Shown: positions 1 to 11,865 of the stretch, piece after piece
How the letters are laid out: each line of letters opens with the position of its first letter
How positions within the stretch are numbered: the first letter of the stretch is position 1
DNA from: Lolium rigidum
Taxonomy: Eukaryota > Streptophyta > Magnoliopsida > Poales > Poaceae
Length of the DNA: 64,000 nucleotides
NCBI RefSeq assembly: GCF_022539505.1
Contig: NC_061510.1
Coordinates: 281,788,715-281,852,714 of the forward strand
Reading direction: 5' to 3'
Program-made: the position numbers and the translations under genes
The notes under the pieces: model-generated
Seen by the model: the letters and a program-made list of their open reading frames with translations, nothing else
What the model was told of the DNA's origin: nothing
Databases searched by the model: none

Positions 1-801
1 ATAAAAGATTTTTATTGTGTTTCTTGCAACTTTTTTCTATGACTACTTAATGGTAACTATTATATTGGGCAACCGTCATTTGATGTGTTTCAGGCATGTT
101 TTCCAAAATAAGAATACATGGCATTTAATTTTGCTTTGTTCTGTTGGTACATGCAGCTTGAGCACAGGCATATGGCTACACTTGTGGACTGGTTGCTACA
201 ATTCAAATACTTAGGCTTCTTAGGCCTTCCCTTTACATAAGGTCCTATATCTGGTGAGCATACACTATCTACTTCTTTAGGTTCTGGTTGATGTTTCTCC
301 ATATATTAGATGGTTGTGTTTTTCCCTTCTAAAAATAGACAATGCCTTTAGTTTAGCTGACTGGAATATGTAGTAGGTACCAGACCGAAAGGTGTTGTGA
401 GGCTTTGTAGATGGTTTAGACTTCCACATTGGAATAAATGCAGAGCATGATCACACGAGGGCTTTCTCCTGCCCTCGTGCTCCCTGTCATGCATTCTAAA
501 TCGCCTTGTTCAGGCCCGCCCAAACTTTCTTGTGTAGCTCCGCTGCTGCTTAGTGGGGGTCCAGAGGGCAGAAGAAAAATATGCACAAAGAACTCTAACC
601 AAAACAAACAAGTGAATTAAACTTGTGTAATGGATTAAGCTGTGTATCCGTGTTTTCACTTCGGATAGAAGATAACACCTTCAGAAATCACCCCAGGTAC
701 TATAGATTTGTAAAGTGATAGAAGCTTATGCGCGTTGCTACAGTTTGTTGGATGGGAACCACGACCTCTATGTTAGTATTGTTGTTACAGAAGATAGAAC
801 A

Positions 802-929
802 TACTCCTGTGTCCATAAAATGATGTCTGACAGTTTGTCTAAATTCGAATGTACTGGACACTCTTTAATACATAAATACATCTAAATTTAGATGAAGTTC
901 CCGACATTCTTTTATGGACTGAGGGAGTA
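802..929. mobile_element. Stowaway-like MITE
   Basis: The two ends are inverted copies of one another (TACTCCTGTGTCCATAAAA on the left; the complement of the right end reads TACTCCCTCAGTCCATAAAA). TA dinucleotides flank both ends, and the 128-bp length is typical. The terminal CTCCCTC..TCC core is the hallmark of grass Stowaway (Tc1/mariner-type) MITEs. Confidence 0.75.
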
Positions 930-1324
930 TAAGATTCTCACAGTGGTTAGTACTAATCTAGCCGGGGCAAATGCTGGCCAGCGTGCCAGTGGCTAGACCT
1001 TGCCTAGGCTCCTTGAGTGGCTGGTCCATCAATGTGTACATGCGAGATTACCATATGTGTAATCTCTGTGTGAAAATTTTATTGTTAATCATCACCGGTT
1101 ATTAAATTCTACTGAGTAGCTGGTCCATCAATGGGTACAGGCGAGATTACCACCTCTACTCCGAGTTCCTCCCAAACTAGCAGTAGCATGTGAAAGCGTA
1201 TTAAATTCTATTGCAATATTGGCTTCCTCTTATTCATGTTACTACTATGTGAACATGGAAGTGTTTACACTGATGGACGTTCATTGTGTTTTTGTTCTTA
1301 GTTTACCTGGAGCAGCACTAGCGA

Positions 1325-1815
1325 AGCATCTATTTTTCTTTTCACTTCTCAATTTCTTGTGAATAACTTTCCTAGAAACAAATATTTCTTTTTTGACTGT
1401 ATTCCTTGATTTTATTATGATGGTGTGCCAAATGAATCAGAACATCATATAGCATATCCTTTGTGGAGGTCATATATTATATTGAATGTTGCAAGTTTGT
1501 GTCTCTGGTTGTTCTATGCCCCTTTTATTAGTTCATGTCTAGCTTACTGAAGTTTTGATCAGAAGAGGAATGAATCATAGAGTTGTTGAGCATCTTTTTT
1601 TCATTGCTCAAGTTCTTGAATAACTTTCCTACAAACAATTATTTGTTTTGGACTGTTGTCTTTGATTTTATTATGATGGTTTATCAAATGAATCAGAACA
1701 TAAAATGCATATAACATATCTTAGGTGGTAATGTATAGTTTTGAATGCCGCAAATGTTCTTGTGGAGTTTCTTTACCCCTTTTATTTGTTCAAGTCTGTA
1801 GCTTACTGAAATTAT
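1325..1815. repeat. Tandem duplication, about 252-bp period
   Basis: Two diverged head-to-tail copies, roughly 1325-1560 and 1585-1815. Both contain a TTGATTTTATTATGATGGT block (1411 and 1663, offset 252), an AATAACTTTCCTA block before it, and CCCCTTTTATT..GTTCA plus TAGCTTACTGAA after it. The unit has no coding frame. Confidence 0.65.
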
Positions 1816-2064
1816 GGATACAAAGTGCTTGTCAAATTGCTTGCAAGGATAGCAAGGATTTTCCAGGCTGCTATTTTTCATAGTACTAGAGCCTTTTTCG
1901 ATCTTCTAGAATGTTACTTCTTATTCCTTTTGTCTATGTTGCCTTTGATGTGTTGATATTATACCGAATGTAACATACTTGCAGTTTTAGTATACAGCTA
2001 CACTTCATCAATGTTAGATCGACTTTTTTTTTATTGTCTCTCTAATGCTTATGGTTTTTGAACT

Positions 2065-2115
2065 ACTACATCCGTCCTACCAAAAATGTCTCAACTTTGT
2101 CAAAATTTGGATGTA
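2065..2115. repeat. Stowaway MITE end, partial
   Basis: The sequence from CTACATCCGTCC into CTCAACTTTGTC is the usual terminal segment of a Stowaway MITE. No matching inverted end was found within a few hundred bases, so it is a fragment. Confidence 0.5.
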
Positions 2116-3076
2116 TAATTGTGTTTAAACATAAAGGAATGACAAGAAGCTGTATATTTTCCTTGGTTGTAATCATTATTCTACATGCAGCAGAATGCCA
2201 CCGCTACCCAGGGCCACGCGAGGCATTGAGCACAACAATGATGGGTCATCAATGTGTTATATCCTAGATCCTCCTCTTTCATTTGTTAAACTGGCTCATG
2301 GTGTTGATAGCCTCCTTAACTTGCAGAAATGACATAATTCGAAATTAATAAGGATTGTTTACTTCCTTGTACATCTATGATTGATTGAGTGAAATATAAA
2401 ACACTTGTTTTTCTTTGTCTCTGGCCATATGTATAATTTTTAAAGAACTAATTTCTACTACTTGCATTAGAAATATTAAAACGTTTGTTTTTCTTTGTCT
2501 CTCGCCATATTCTTCCTACAAGAAGTACGATGTTTGATGGCATATACGTTCATCAAATCTTCTGGTTAGGTCTTGAGATCTTACCACGTGGAGCATGTTC
2601 ATGTGAGGCCCATTACTTTTCTGGACAATCCATTTGAACTTGTCTTCTATCTGCACACTATCGCCTCCTGACTTGATGGATTTAGGAGGGATTCCATGAG
2701 CACCGATGGTTTTCGGGTCGTGTTGATGTGGTTAAATTTACCTGGGACATGCGTCCCTTCATGATTTTTTGATTTGTACATTTTGTGAATTTTTTAACTT
2801 TGAATGAATCCCTCTATAAGGCAATGCTGTTATGGCATGTAGTCAGCTTCATAGCTTTAGGAGCTTTGTATGATTTATCTTTCTTAAGAGTTAATAACAG
2901 GTTAAGAAAAATAGAATCAATATTTTTTGGTGAGTTCTTTAGCTTAATTGATTTGTACTAATTATAATTTCAGTACCAAATCTATGGCGTATTCTCATAT
3001 GCTATTCCGAGTCCTCTATAATGTCTATAATTGACATTGCATATGATCTTGACATTTCATATAATCTATAGAATGC

Positions 3077-3578
3077 AGGTCTCAAGCATGGCTTAAAATC
3101 ACAACCTTTTGGCACCCTCCTATTGTTGGCTGGACAAAAACAAATGGTGATGGGGCTTTCAGTTCTGGGCCCGGGGAAGCGGCCTATGGATCCATTGCTT
3201 GTGATCACCAGGGCCGATTCTACCCAAACGCAGCTAATGCCCTCTCTATGGAGGCTCATGCTATTCGAGGTGTGATTCTGGCCAGGGATAAGAAGTTTCA
3301 GAAAGTGATTATTGAAACTGATTCTCTGATGCTGTCAAAGCTGCTGAACAATGGTAACTTTAAGCGTTCAGAAATTGCACCTATTCTCTATGATGTAGTG
3401 GAGCTTAGCAACGGTTTTTCTTGGTTCCCTATTGTTTTTATTTGAAGAGCATGCAATGTCGCCGCACATGTCTGTGCTCACTGTTACTGAAAGGAGAAGG
3501 TACATTTGGACTGAATATAGACCTGATTTTATCTGTAATTGCCTTTCTGTTGATTGCAACTCTATTGCTATGGAATGA
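3077..3578 (+). pseudogene. RNase H-like (RVT_3) domain fragment
   Basis: Read in the frame ending at the stop near 3445, the product shows the plant RNase H-like domain of non-LTR element origin. WHPP..GW.K.N.DGAF near 3109-3160 holds the first acidic residue, SMEAHA the second and IETDSL the third. A TGA interrupts it at about 3443-3445. The next codons still read as the CN.AAH segment, and a further frame change leads into W.E..P.FI..VD near 3510-3575, so the domain tail is present but broken. A splice-acceptor-like AATGCAG precedes it, so it could be the last exon of a captured gene. No ATG in frame begins the domain. It may lie inside Helitron sequence ending at 4043. Confidence 0.6.
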
Positions 3579-4010
3579 AAAGCTCCTTAATCGCAATTTT
3601 TTCGTGTATATCTGATGTTCTTTTCACACACATGCCATCAGCATATGCTTTGCTGGTTCTATAGCATATGCACGGGACGGAGTAGACTATCAGTCTAACT
3701 GCTTTCCTTAGTACCAATGTATGGGTAGCTAACGGAGGACTTCGCATGTGTCTCGCCGTTTAAAGCCAGTAATCTCAGTCATATATGACAACATTGATAA
3801 ATTTAAGGTTATAAATGTCTTGCGTTTTCATTTGCGCCGGGGCAATTCTTGGAAAACTAAACGGACATCGGTCGACAAACTTATGTTTTTATGTTCTTTA
3901 AAAAATATTGCCTATATAGACTTAAGGGCTTTCAAAGACCTACTGAATTCTTAGACAACTAAACAAACATAAGCATCGTGTAACATATTGTTATAGTAAT
4001 ATCTTGCATT

Positions 4011-4043
4011 TGCCTGTGCGCCGGGGCGCACCGGGTCATCTAG
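4011..4043 (+). mobile_element. Helitron 3' terminus
   Basis: A GC-rich hairpin (GTGCGCC/GGCGCAC, 4016-4031) is followed after 8 nt by CTAG (4040-4043) and a T. This is the standard Helitron 3' end. The junction falls inside a CACTA transposase gene: transposase homology on the minus strand runs up to 4044 and stops there. The 5' terminus was not recognised and probably lies before the window, so the body would be at least 4 kb. Confidence 0.75.
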
Positions 4044-6294
4044 TTTCTTTAAGACTCCCATGAACCTCTCGAAGGGGAACATATTGTGTAGAAATACAGG
4101 ACCGAGAATTCTAATCTCTTCAACTAGGTGAACGAGGAGGTGCGTCATAATATTGAAGAAGAATGGTGGGAACAACAACTCGAAGCTGACAAGACATTCG
4201 ACCACATCTTCTTGTAATCCTGACAAAGTTTCTGGATCCATTACCTTCTGAGAAATTGCGTTGAGGAATGCACATATCTTCACAATGGCTAGTCGAACAT
4301 TTTCTGGTAGAAGTCCCCTCAATGTAACCGGAAGCAATTGTGTCACAAGCACGTGACAGTCATGGGACTTCAGGTTCTGGAATTTTTTCTCCTTCATATT
4401 TACTATCCCCTTTATATTCGACGAGAAACCAGACGGAACCTTGATACTGAATAGGGCTTCAAAAAAGATCTCCTTCTCTTGTTTGGTAAGAGCATAGGCG
4501 GCAGGCCCTACAAACTTCCCTGGATGATTGCCGTTTCGTCCTTTATGACGTTCCTGGTCCTCCCGTGCTTCTGGTGTATCTTTTGTCTTTCCATACACGC
4601 CCAGAAAACCTAGAATATTCACACAAAGATTCTTGGTCCGGTGCATCACGTCGATTGCAGAGCGGACTTCCAGGACTTTACAATATTCTAGCTCCCAAAA
4701 AATAGATTTCTTCTTCCACATGGGCGCGTGTCCGTCATCGTCTTTCGGAACGAGTCGACCGCCTGGACCCTTTCCAAAGATAACATTTAAATCCTTGACC
4801 ATGTCAAATATATCAGCACCACTACGGGGGATAGGCTTCGGACGGCGGTCTGCCTCGCCATCGAAATGCTTGCCTTTTTTCCTTAAGGGATGCTTGCGTG
4901 GAAGGAAACGACGATTGAACGGGTACACAACTTTTCTTCTTTTTCCCAAATATTTACTTTCAGTCTCATCTAAACAGTGTGTGCATGCATTGTATCCTTT
5001 GTTCGTCTGTCCTGAAATGTTACTGAGAGCATGCCAATCATTGATGGTTACGAATAGCAACGCTCGTAGGTCAAATTCTTGCTCCGTGTGCTCATCCCAC
5101 ACACGTACACCTGGTTTGGCCCACAACTCCAAAAGTTCATCGACTAATGGCCTTAGGTACACATCAATGTCGTTGCCCGGTTGCTTTGGGCCTTGGATAA
5201 GCACTGGCATCATAATGAACTTCCGCTTCATGCACAACCAAGGAGGAAGGTTGTAGATACATAGAGTCACGGGCCAGGTGTTGTGACTGCAGCTCTGCTC
5301 TCCAAAAGGATTCATGCCATCTGTACTTAGACCAAAGTATAAGTTCCTTGCCTCACCTGCAAAATCCGGGAACTCTCTCCCGATGTTTCTCCACTGCCGA
5401 CCATCAGAGGGGTGCCTCAACATCGCGTCTTTCTTACGTTCTTCCATGTGCCATCGCAACAACTTGGCATGCTCTTTGTTTCGAACAAACGTTTCAACCG
5501 TGGTATTATTGGAGCATACCACATCACCTTCGCAGGAACCCTCTTCCTGGGTGGCTCGCCCTCAACATCACCGGGGTCATCTTTTCTGATCTTATACCGC
5601 AATGCACCACATATCGGACATTTATTCAAATTCTCGTACTTCTCACCGCGGTAGAGGATACGAGTCATTAATGCATGCATGCATCTTCTGCACATCTAAT
5701 CCTAGAGGGCGAGACAAGCTTCTTTGCTTCATATGTATCGACGGGCAATTCATTATTTCTTGGAAACAGACTTCTTTAATATTATCATCAATTTCTCAAA
5801 TCCCGAGTCGGTCACACCGACCTCCTGCCTTCCATTTCAGCAATTCCAATATGCTACCCGGCTTTCTATGCCCATCTTCACAACTCTAGGTACAACAATT
5901 TGTGGTGGTCCTCTAACATCTTGTCGAGCTCGCAACCTCTCCTTATCCGTGCCACGGTCTCTTCTTGCATCGAAATGGCCCGACGAAGATCATCATCAAC
6001 GGGATCATCGATGCCTGTTCTTCACCTCCTTCTTCTTCATTGTCGTCCATTGCGGTATCAAAGCATTCGAGAGAACATAGATCGGTACTTGTCATCATTA
6101 TCTTCTTCTTCATCGCTGTCTTCCATCATAACCCCTTCTTCTCCGTGCTTGGTCCAAACATTATAGCTGGACATGAATCCAAACCGAAGCGGGTGGCTCT
6201 TAATGTCTCTTGAGCAAGAGTAATCCTTCTCGTTCTTACATTTTAGACATGGACAGCACATAAAACCTTGCTTCGACTTGTTGGCCTCGGCCAC
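4044..6294 (-). pseudogene. CACTA (En/Spm) Tnp2-type transposase, broken
   Basis: The N-terminal part (6294 down to about 6058) has the CPC.KC cysteine motif of the Transpos_assoc domain and an acidic stretch. A second segment (5695-5524) contains CPICGALRY and a P.K.MWYAPIIPRL motif. The main segment (5522 down to 4044, about 490 codons) is the Transposase_21 core: FGLSTDGMNPFG, NLPPWLCMKRK, LIQGPKQPGNDID, then the SHDCHVL and MFPFERFMGVLKK blocks. A one-base frame jump near 5482 separates the last two segments. The final 31 codons of the open frame (4043 down to 3951) are Helitron sequence, not transposase. The protein would cut and rejoin element ends; this copy cannot be functional as read. 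Confidence 0.85.
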
Positions 6295-6868
6295 AAGCGA
6301 GGAAAGAATTCACGCCCTCTCTCAAAGCGGGAGCACATCGGTTACCGTACATCCATGGATGACTCATCTGCATCATAAGTACAATTATATATGTATCGGA
6401 TGCAATCACCTTGCTAAAATTAGTATTGTACGGACTATGCATATATATATAGTCGAGAAAATAGTTGCTAACCTTTTAGGATCAAAAAGAGGAGAAATCT
6501 TATCAAATAAAACCAAGTGGCATCCCTCCCACAAGCATTCCATCAAACACCTCTTGTGCACATGTAGAAAAAATGAGCTAGCATACACCTCCACCTTCAC
6601 CACCAAGGAAAAAATGAGGTGGGGGGTGGCTGGCTGCTTCTATATATATAGGCATGGACATTTTGTCGCGGGCCGTATTACGACCCGCGACAAAAGGGGT
6701 GGCCACGTCGCTCCGACCCCTTTTGTCGCGGGTTGTAATGCGGCCCGCGACAAAAGGCCGCGACAAAAGCCTCTGCCGTATTCGGAGCGACGTGGCCACC
6801 CCATTTGTCGCGGGTGCAGGCGCGCCCGCGACAAATGGCTCCCACGGAAGCCCTATTTTCCACTAGTG
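4044..6868 (-). mobile_element. CACTA element 1, truncated by a Helitron
   Basis: On the minus strand the element starts at 6868 with CACTAGTGGAAAATAGGGC, a typical grass CACTA terminus. Subterminal repeats of TTTTGTCGCGGG in both orientations fill about 6650-6850. A transposase follows, and the element is cut at 4044 by a Helitron. Its other terminus is not in the window. It has inserted into the transposase gene of another CACTA element, whose homology resumes at 6869. Confidence 0.85.
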
Positions 6869-7573
6869 GCAACAATCTGGCATGCTCTTTATTTCTGAAA
6901 AAACATTCCAACTGTGGTATTATAGGTGCATACCACATAATCTTGGCAGGAACCCTCTTCCTAGGGCGCTCGCCCTCAACATCATCAGGGTCATCTCGTC
7001 TGATCTTATACCGCAATGCAGTGCATACCGAGCATGCATCCAAATTCTCGTACACACCGCGGTAGAGGATGTTGTCATTAATGCATGCATGTATCTTCTG
7101 CACGTCTAATCCTAGAGAACAGACAACCTTCTTCGCTTCATACGTACTGGTGGGCAATTCGTTACCCCTCGGAAGCTGCTTCTTAATTATTTGCACCAAC
7201 TTTTCAAATCACGAGTCAGTCACACCGTTCTCTGCCTTCCATTGCAACAATTCCAGTGTGCTACCTAGATTTTTCTGGCCATCTTCGCAAGTTGTGTACA
7301 ATAATTTGTTGTGATCCTCTAACATTTGCTCGAACTTCAACCTTTCCTTTTCAGTTTTACAGTCTCTCTTTGATCAGCAATGGCCCGACCAAGATTATCA
7401 GCGGGCTCATATGATGCCTCCTGATCTTCTACTTCCCCCGTTGCAGTATCACCGTATTCAGGGAACATGGGATAGTTGGTATCATCCTCTTCTTGTTCAT
7501 TGTCTTCCATCATAACCCCTCTTTCTCTGTGCTTGGTCCAATAATTGTAGTTGGGTATGAAACCAGACCGCAT
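6869..7573 (-). pseudogene. CACTA transposase N-terminal fragment
   Basis: Two frames match the first CACTA transposase. The segment 7573-7337 corresponds to its N-terminal GFIPNYNYWTKH.ERGVMMED region. The segment 7199-6869 contains the LDVQKIHACINDNILYRG, ALRYKIRRDDPDDVEGE and VPAKIMWYAPIIPQL stretches. It ends at FRNKEHARLL, exactly at the insertion of CACTA element 1. At 6895-6897 this copy keeps the CTG that is altered in element 1 near 5482, so it serves as an internal reference for that frameshift. Confidence 0.75.
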
Positions 7574-8324
7574 CAGGTGGGTGTGAAGGGTTTTCGAGGA
7601 AGATTAATCTATCTTATTTTGAGAGTTCACACATGGACAATACTTAAAACCACCCCGTTTGTTTTCCTCAGCCACACGGATATTTTTTTAGGCCTGCAGT
7701 GAACTCGTTATGGCGTTGATCACATCCATTGCCGATTCATCTACATTATATAATTAAGCTTATCAAAAAACATTACAGAACATCATGAATAGTGAAGTGA
7801 TGTATATATACACACATATGTATTTTATCAATGATGGATGAAAGGATAAAGTTTTTAACCTCAATCGAGAAGGAAAAAAAAGAGGAGAAAACTTAAGTGT
7901 GGCTCGGACAATTCATATTGCATTTGTTTTATGTGAACTCAAGTGACAAATGCTCTTAGGCATTTAATCGAGCACCTCTTGTGCATAAGAAATGAGAGCA
8001 GAGCAACATACACCTATTATGCTAAGAAGTGAAAAAAGCTAAGTGTGGCTCACAAGCTTGAACAGGGAAGGGCATATATATAGAGATGGCCCCTTTAGTC
8101 CTAGTTGGCAATACCAACTAGGACTAAAGGGTCTCTAGGTCTGCCACGCTGCGCGACAACCCCTTTAGTCCCAGTTGGTAATACCAACCAGAACTAAAGG
8201 GTTGCGGACAAATTGAGACTAGAGAGTTGCGTGGCCCAGCGCCGTTCAAACCGGGACTAATGCGGCCTATTTGTCCCGTTCGTAATTAAACCGGTGAGGA
8301 AAGCCCTATTTTCTACTGATAGCT
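6869..8324 (-). mobile_element. CACTA element 2, fragment with one end
   Basis: The minus-strand 5' end near 8324 reads AGTAGAAAATAGGGCTTTCC, close to the CACTA consensus but with a decayed first few bases. Subterminal repeats of CTTTAGTCC..GTTGGTA in palindromic pairs occupy about 8090-8290. N-terminal transposase sequence follows and stops at 6869, where CACTA element 1 is inserted. The remainder should lie on the far side of that insertion, outside the window. Confidence 0.75.
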
Positions 8325-8544
8325 AACGTTAAAGTCCTCATCGTGGCACTATCGGTGCGGAAGGAGATATACGATGCCATTAATTTCTTGTACTTACTAT
8401 TTGTACGTTCTGGTTTCTACAGGTTTTGTTCTTTATAATTTGTTATATATTCACCGGTGCAGCCACAACTAAAGAAGTTAGAAGCGATAAGATTTAAAGT
8501 GAATCTGAATCATCGCAATTTAGTACTTCCATGTCAATATGTCA
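8325..8544. other. Short unassigned spacer
   Basis: Lies between the CACTA element 2 terminus and the Helitron. No coding, RNA or repeat feature recognised. Confidence 0.4.
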
Positions 8545-10016
8545 TCTATTATATACTAAAAGCAAAATACAGAGGTTTAAAATAGAGACACCACATTAAT
8601 CCACATCTACTATAATTATTTGGTTCGTCCATCTTAAATATAACGGTTAAGATTTAAAGTTAGAAAGAGTTACGTAAACATTAAGTGTGTACACCCTGTC
8701 ACGTTAAATTATTTGTATGCACGCTCGAATTAGGCATATCCCATACTGATTACTTTTGAAATAGCCAAATAGGCATCTTTGTACGTAAGTATTGCACGTA
8801 GTGGGCATGGAATCTTATATTATTGATTTTTTCTTTGGCACATTCGTATTATTCAAGGACTTCCTACCGATTGTTATTTTATTTTCTTAACGGTGACTAT
8901 CAATCGCTGGATTTTTTTGGAGATCTGGCTAATTTGATTGGCTTGATGTGGTCAGATTGAACAAATTAGACAATAAAAGTATTGCACGTAGTGGACATGG
9001 ACTCTTATATTATAGAGTTTCCTTTGGTACATCCGTACTACTCAAGGATTCCCTATGGACTATTTTTTCTTATAAGAGACTATCAATTACTGGCTTATTT
9101 GTTTGGCTTGATGTGTTCAGATTCAGCTCAAAAAAGAAAAAGACGTGTCCGTATTTAACAAAGTTAAGTAATGAATATTCTGTGTGCACAAGACAATGTC
9201 TACATGTACCAATTTTTTTTATCGGTCTATCGTACGTAATTATAACGGAAACTAGGAAATGAACGCCGATCTATTTATAAAAGATTGATCGGTCTATCGT
9301 AATTATAACGGAAACTAGGAAATGAAAGCTGATCTGTTTATAAAAGACTGATCGGTCTATCATAATTATATCGGAAACTAGAAAATGAACGCCGATCTGT
9401 TTATAAAAGACAAGGCCGCTGGCCGTATGTACCAAAAAATATAGGATCCATCTAACTTAATTATATCGGTTAATATTTTAAATCAGAAAACTTAATTACG
9501 TATACTGCAATATGTACGACCTATCACGTTGGTGAAAAAATGACCATCAAAAAATATTTATATAAGACAATGTCCAAATGCAGAGGTTTAAAATAGAGAC
9601 ACCACGTTAATCCACATCTACTAAAATTATTTGGTGCGTCCATCTTAGGATTTAAAGATAGAAAATGTTACGTAAACATTAATTTTGTACATTCTGTCAC
9701 ATTAAATTATTTGTATGCACGTTCGAATTGGGCATATAGTATATGATATACTTTGATGGCACTATATATTTTGGACAAAATAATTATAAAGTCTTGCGGA
9801 ACAATGAAGATATAATGTTTAGGATTTTGGAAGATATAAAAAACATAACTATACAAGCCATATTTTATGTACCGCAGTATATATACGCCCTGATTACATA
9901 ACATCATTATTATGTTGCCCGTAATATGAACATTCAGGAAACGATGAGATTGTTTTCCAAACACTCTAAGACCAATAAAGATGTTGCCCTCGCATTTGCG
10001 AGGGCCACATTGCTAG
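8545..10016 (+). mobile_element. Non-autonomous Helitron, 1472 bp
   Basis: It begins TCTATTATATACTAAAAGC, a common grass Helitron 5' end, preceded by A at 8544. It ends with a 9-bp GC-rich stem (GCCCTCGCA/TGCGAGGGC, 9986-10005), a 7-nt spacer and CTAG (10013-10016), followed by T at 10017. That is the A|TC...CTAG|T structure of Helitron insertion. There is no Rep/helicase ORF. The interior holds a second copy of the first 200 bp (about 9575-9735) and a three-copy tandem repeat. Confidence 0.85.
9222..9411. repeat. Three-copy tandem repeat, 61-66 bp
   Basis: The unit starts ATCGGTCTATCGTA and continues through CGGAAACTAGGAAATGAA to GATCTGTTTATAAAAGA. Copies start at about 9222, 9288 and 9351, with a few substitutions between them. 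It lies inside the Helitron. Confidence 0.8.
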
Positions 10017-10353
10017 TTATATTGAAAAAGTAAGGCGGCTAATGGAGTTTGGTCCTTGGCATGCGGCTTATCTAGATGACTGGGTATATGTGTCGTTTAC
10101 CTTCATTTGATGAACACAAACCCAAATTAGGGTCCCACATATTACGCCCAGCAAACACAAAAAAATGTCAGTGTAACCATGAAACGATATGGTGTCAACA
10201 TCTGGAACTTTTGTCTCCACATTGAGGCACTGTATACAGCTTCTAAAATAACTCGCACAATCAGAAACCAGGGACCAAATAACCCAGAAGAATTTAGATT
10301 CCAGGTATCCTTCAAGCGATTATGATAGCACACCGTTTGCTAGGCAAAGTTAA
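10017..10353. other. Unassigned intergenic sequence
   Basis: No gene or repeat recognised between the Helitron and the Tourist-like MITE. Confidence 0.4.
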
Positions 10354-10606
10354 GGGCATGCCCAATGCACTGCTCTAGAGATACTGCCTCACAACTTTAG
10401 TTAGGTTCGGGTGGTCCAAAGTAGGTTCGGATGAGGAGGTAGCCTCTTCAGCCATAAAGTGAAAACTGAGTGAAAATGTGAGAGAGAAATAGAAAACCAA
10501 ATCAGCTTTTGAGAGAAAGATATATTAATGGGACCATCACATAGCATGCATATGTCAAAAGTTTTATCCAAGCCTAGTTGGACAGCTGCCTCCATTGCTC
10601 ATGCCC
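10354..10606. mobile_element. Tourist-like MITE with TAA duplication
   Basis: Inverted ends start GGGCATGCCCAATGCA on the left and GGGCATGAGCAATGGA on the complement of the right. TAA flanks both sides (10351-10353 and 10607-10609). The 253-bp size and the 3-bp TAA duplication fit a PIF/Harbinger-derived MITE. Confidence 0.75.
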
Positions 10607-10983
10607 TAATCTGCCATTCCTTGTCATTTGTCAGGATGCGAGCAATTTATATTTGATTCAATAAACAAAAATAAAGGACCACCCTTATGCTTTGTCGCAC
10701 CATAGACTAGTTACAATGGATATATAGTATCATGCGTATGATGCTAAATGTGAATACAAGTGGTATCATGTAGTAGTATCATAATCTTCTTATGCGATTG
10801 ATTTGCAGAATCTCAATGCAAAATTATGCACATGAACTATTTATTATTTATTTTCTAGTTCTACGTGTTTTATGGTACCTTTCAATATATCTCGTCATTA
10901 ATTGGAGTGACATATTGGCTTTGTACATTCATGAAATGCATGATATTTTCTATGATATTCTCATTGTGGGTATGATATCAGAG

Positions 10984-11249
10984 TACTTTTTTTTTATTTA
11001 TTTCATGTTCTGGGTTTAGTTAAAGTCAAATTTTCTAAATCTTGACCAAATATTTTAAAAAATATCAACATCATAAATATAAAATCTATGGTATTAGAAT
11101 CATCATAAACTATATTTTCATATTTTATGGTTTTGGTATTATGGATGTTAATTGATATTTGTTTTATATATTTTCTGGAACATTTTATAAAATTTGACTT
11201 TGAGTGAACTCAAAATGCGAAGTAATTAAATAAAAACGGAGGAGCACTA
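10984..11249. mobile_element. Stowaway-like MITE
   Basis: The left arm (TTTAGTTAAAGTCAAATTTT) and the right arm (the complement of AAAATTTGACTTTGAGTGAA) form a long inverted repeat. TA lies at both borders and the right border has an ACGGAGGAG motif. Length is 266 bp. Confidence 0.65.
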
Positions 11250-11336
11250 ATTATATAAAAAAAATTGGAGAATTTTGTTAAATTTGACTTTGACTGATAT
11301 CAAAACTTGAAGTAATTAAATAAAAAGGGAGGAGTA
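11250..11336. repeat. Half copy of the preceding MITE
   Basis: It repeats the right-hand 85 bp of the upstream MITE (AAATTTGACTTTGACTG..GAAGTAATTAAATAAAAAGGGAGGAGTA) with a few changes and no left end. Confidence 0.65.
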
Positions 11337-11865
11337 CCAATACAGTATTACACTTTTTCAAAATCTGCTAGACAAGTTCTAACTCTAACTAACTCCAATC
11401 CCATTGCATGCATGTACTGAAACTGATCATGTCACCTGAGTACCTGACTCGTCCATCCACCGTCTAGTCTAAGCTGGTACAAAGGCTCCATTGCTGTCCT
11501 GTTTAACGTGCTTCTAGAAGCATTTCAACAGAGAAGGTACCCATCCTGAACGGTAGACACGCACGAAACAATCAAAAACTTCCAGCACACAGAAAGTGCA
11601 TGCGCCGGAGGGTCTCAGAGCATCTCCAGCCGCGTCCCCCAAAAGGTCCCCCAAAGCGCGCCGGATTGAGCGTTTGGGGGACGTATTTCATTGGTGCCGC
11701 GTTTGGGGGACGTCGCTCCCCAGTCGCGTCCCCCAAACGCCGCCCCCAAAATTTAAATAGATAGAATAAAACTCTTTACTAATATTTAAATCGGTTCAAC
11801 ATAAACAAAATACATATAAAACTTCGAAAAACATAACTAAATTACATATAAATTATTTTAAACTA

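Larger units (their letters stand above)
1..3076. other. AT-rich non-coding stretch, no intact gene
   Basis: No open frame here resembles a known protein. The sequence is AT-rich and intron-like, with scattered MITE ends and internal duplications that are listed separately. Because a Helitron 3' terminus lies downstream at 4043 and I found no Helitron 5' terminus, this stretch may be Helitron body. That is inference only. Confidence 0.5.

Noticed and set aside
4633..5256. A 207-codon plus-strand frame
   Set aside because: It is the antisense shadow of the CACTA transposase on the minus strand.
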